In this document: piece by piece, positions 62,881-64,000 of the stretch
How the letters are laid out: each line of letters starts with the position of its first letter
Numbering within the stretch: the stretch's first letter is position 1
Source of the DNA: Microcebus murinus
Taxonomy: Eukaryota; Chordata; Mammalia; Primates; Cheirogaleidae
Length of the DNA stretch: 64,000 bases
Direction of reading: 5' to 3'
NCBI RefSeq assembly: GCF_040939455.1
Contig: NC_134129.1
Location: forward strand, 21,280,001-21,344,000
The notes under the pieces: model-generated
The model's input: the letters and a program-made list of their open reading frames with translations, nothing else
Database searches by the model: none
What the model was told of the DNA's origin: nothing
Position numbers and translations under genes: made by a program

Positions 62881-63216
62881 TTTTTTTTTTTTTTTGAGAC
62901 AAAGTCTCACTTTGTCGCCCGGGCTAGAGTGAGTGCCGTGGCGTCAGCCTAGCTCACAGTAACCTCAGACTCCTGGGCTCAAGCTATCCTCCTGCCTCAG
63001 CCTCCCGAGTAGCTGGGACTACAGGCATGTGCCACCATGCCCGGCTAATTTTTTCTATGTATATTTTTAGTTGGCCAATTAATTTCTTTCTATTTTTTGG
63101 TAGAGACGGGGTCTCGTTCTTGCTCGGGCTGGTCTTGAACTCCTGACCTTGAGCAATCCGCCCACCTCGGCCTCCCAGAGTGCTAGGATGACAGGCGTGA
63201 GCAACCTCGCCCGGCC
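62881..63216 (-). mobile_element. Alu SINE
   Basis: Full-length reverse Alu. Confidence 0.94.
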
Positions 63217-63828
63217 CATTCTTCTCATTTTAAGCTACACTTGCCAGCCGCTGAGCGCAGGAGAAGTCTCAGGGCAGAACCGCACCGGGAGCACCTGGCT
63301 CCCGGCTGGCCAACCTCTTGATCGCGTCCGTGTTTGAGGACGACACTCAGGTCCCTCTGGGCGTGCCGAGTGCACGTGCACACGCGTGCACGCCTGCCAG
63401 CACCTCTCTGGTGCCTCGGAGCCCCCTGGCACAAACATCTGTCCCGGGAAGAGCACGCTGGCGGCAGGGCCCTGCCGGCCTCCCGGGCTTCCTGCGGGTG
63501 GGTCCCTCCGGGCCAGGCGAGGGGCGGCGCCGAGGAGCCCCTGCGGCCACAGGCAGGTCAGCTCCTCCGAGTCCGCTGTGCGTGCGGGGGGCTCTCGCTG
63601 TCCCTGTCCCGTCTCCCACGGAACACACCGGGGCCCACCGGTGGGGTGACCACCCACAACGAGTTAACGAAGGGTTGTCCTTTATATCTGCAGGCCCCAC
63701 CCCCGCCACAGCCTGGGCCGAGCAGAAGCCGGGCTAGATTCCGCGTTAGGGTGAGCCGCGCGATTATTTCGTTACATGTCACCACGTGGCAGCAACAGAA
63801 ATAAAGTGCACAACAAATGCGTGCGCTC

Positions 63829-63935
63829 GGCCGTCCCAAACCATCACCCTCCTCCCCACCCCGGCCCGTGGGAAAACTGCCATCCTCCAAACTGGTCCCC
63901 GGGGTGGAAAAGGTTGGGGACGGCCACTGCTGCTT
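63829..63935 (+). mobile_element. Possible hAT-type transposon end
   Basis: CCATCCTCCAAACTGGTCCC and GGAAAAGGTTGGGGACGGC resemble the end of a common mammalian hAT element. Family name not assigned. Confidence 0.45.
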
Positions 63936-64000
63936 CTCGTCGTCACTGGAGCAAAGGTGGCGCCCCCTAGCTCAGGGGACACCAGCGGCCGAGGGCAGCG

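Larger units (their letters stand above)
62736..64000 (-). other. LIMCH1: LIMCH1 intronic DNA to the window end
   Basis: Unique GC-rich DNA plus one Alu. I looked for a phase-2 donor on the - strand and found no convincing exon. Overlapping frames at 63235-63890 show no recognised LIMCH1 sequence. Confidence 0.55.

Overview
This is mammalian nuclear DNA, most likely from a strepsirrhine primate (probably a lemur). The organism call rests on 23 Alu elements with the strepsirrhine-style A-rich middle linker (AGAAAGAAATTAATTGGCC) and the GTCATCCTAGCACTCTGGGA left-arm variant. Several young-looking DNA transposon families are also present (TTAA-flanked piggyBac-type, TA-flanked elements with CCGTGTTTCCCC ends, OC1-like hAT). 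Anthropoid genomes are not expected to carry young copies of these. The species itself cannot be fixed from the sequence alone.

Two genes converge. PHOX2B, the paired-like homeobox regulator of autonomic neuron fate, is complete on the + strand at 1601-4609. It has three coding exons (241, 188 and 516 nt), giving 314 residues, an intact homeodomain and 9- and 20-residue polyalanine tracts. Its promoter lies to the left and its 3' UTR runs to about 6450. At the right end, on the - strand, lie the last five coding exons of LIMCH1 (62614-62735, 60969-61092, 59792-59900, 57015-57117, 50339-50364). They encode the C-terminal LIM domain and tail, and splice phases agree at every junction. A probable 3' UTR reaches about 45945 and contains a 72-bp GC-rich VNTR. 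The order PHOX2B(+)/LIMCH1(-) matches, as I recall it, the neighbour relationship on human chromosome 4p.

The roughly 39 kb between the two transcripts is intergenic. It is built of interspersed repeats (Alu, L1, MIR, L2-like, a MaLR-type LTR, three DNA transposon superfamilies), very long simple repeats (polypyrimidine at 13.9-14.2, 26.1-27.5 and 31.5-32.4 kb; alternating GT at 22.25-22.67 kb) and short unique stretches. Some of these are TAAT-rich and could be PHOX2B regulatory elements, but that is only inference.

The most distinctive structure is a family of ten TA-flanked DNA transposon copies. An internal 31-bp unit has expanded into arrays of about 6, 30, 11 and 14 copies in four of the five + oriented copies, while - oriented copies hold one or two units or are truncated. 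Other mechanistic fossils are a 3'-truncated 5S rRNA retropseudogene without a tail, a trimeric Alu, a twin-primed L1, a direct-inverted-direct template-switch scar, and a piggyBac element nested in the 31-bp-array transposon. I see no bacterial-type system, CRISPR array or novel protein-coding system.
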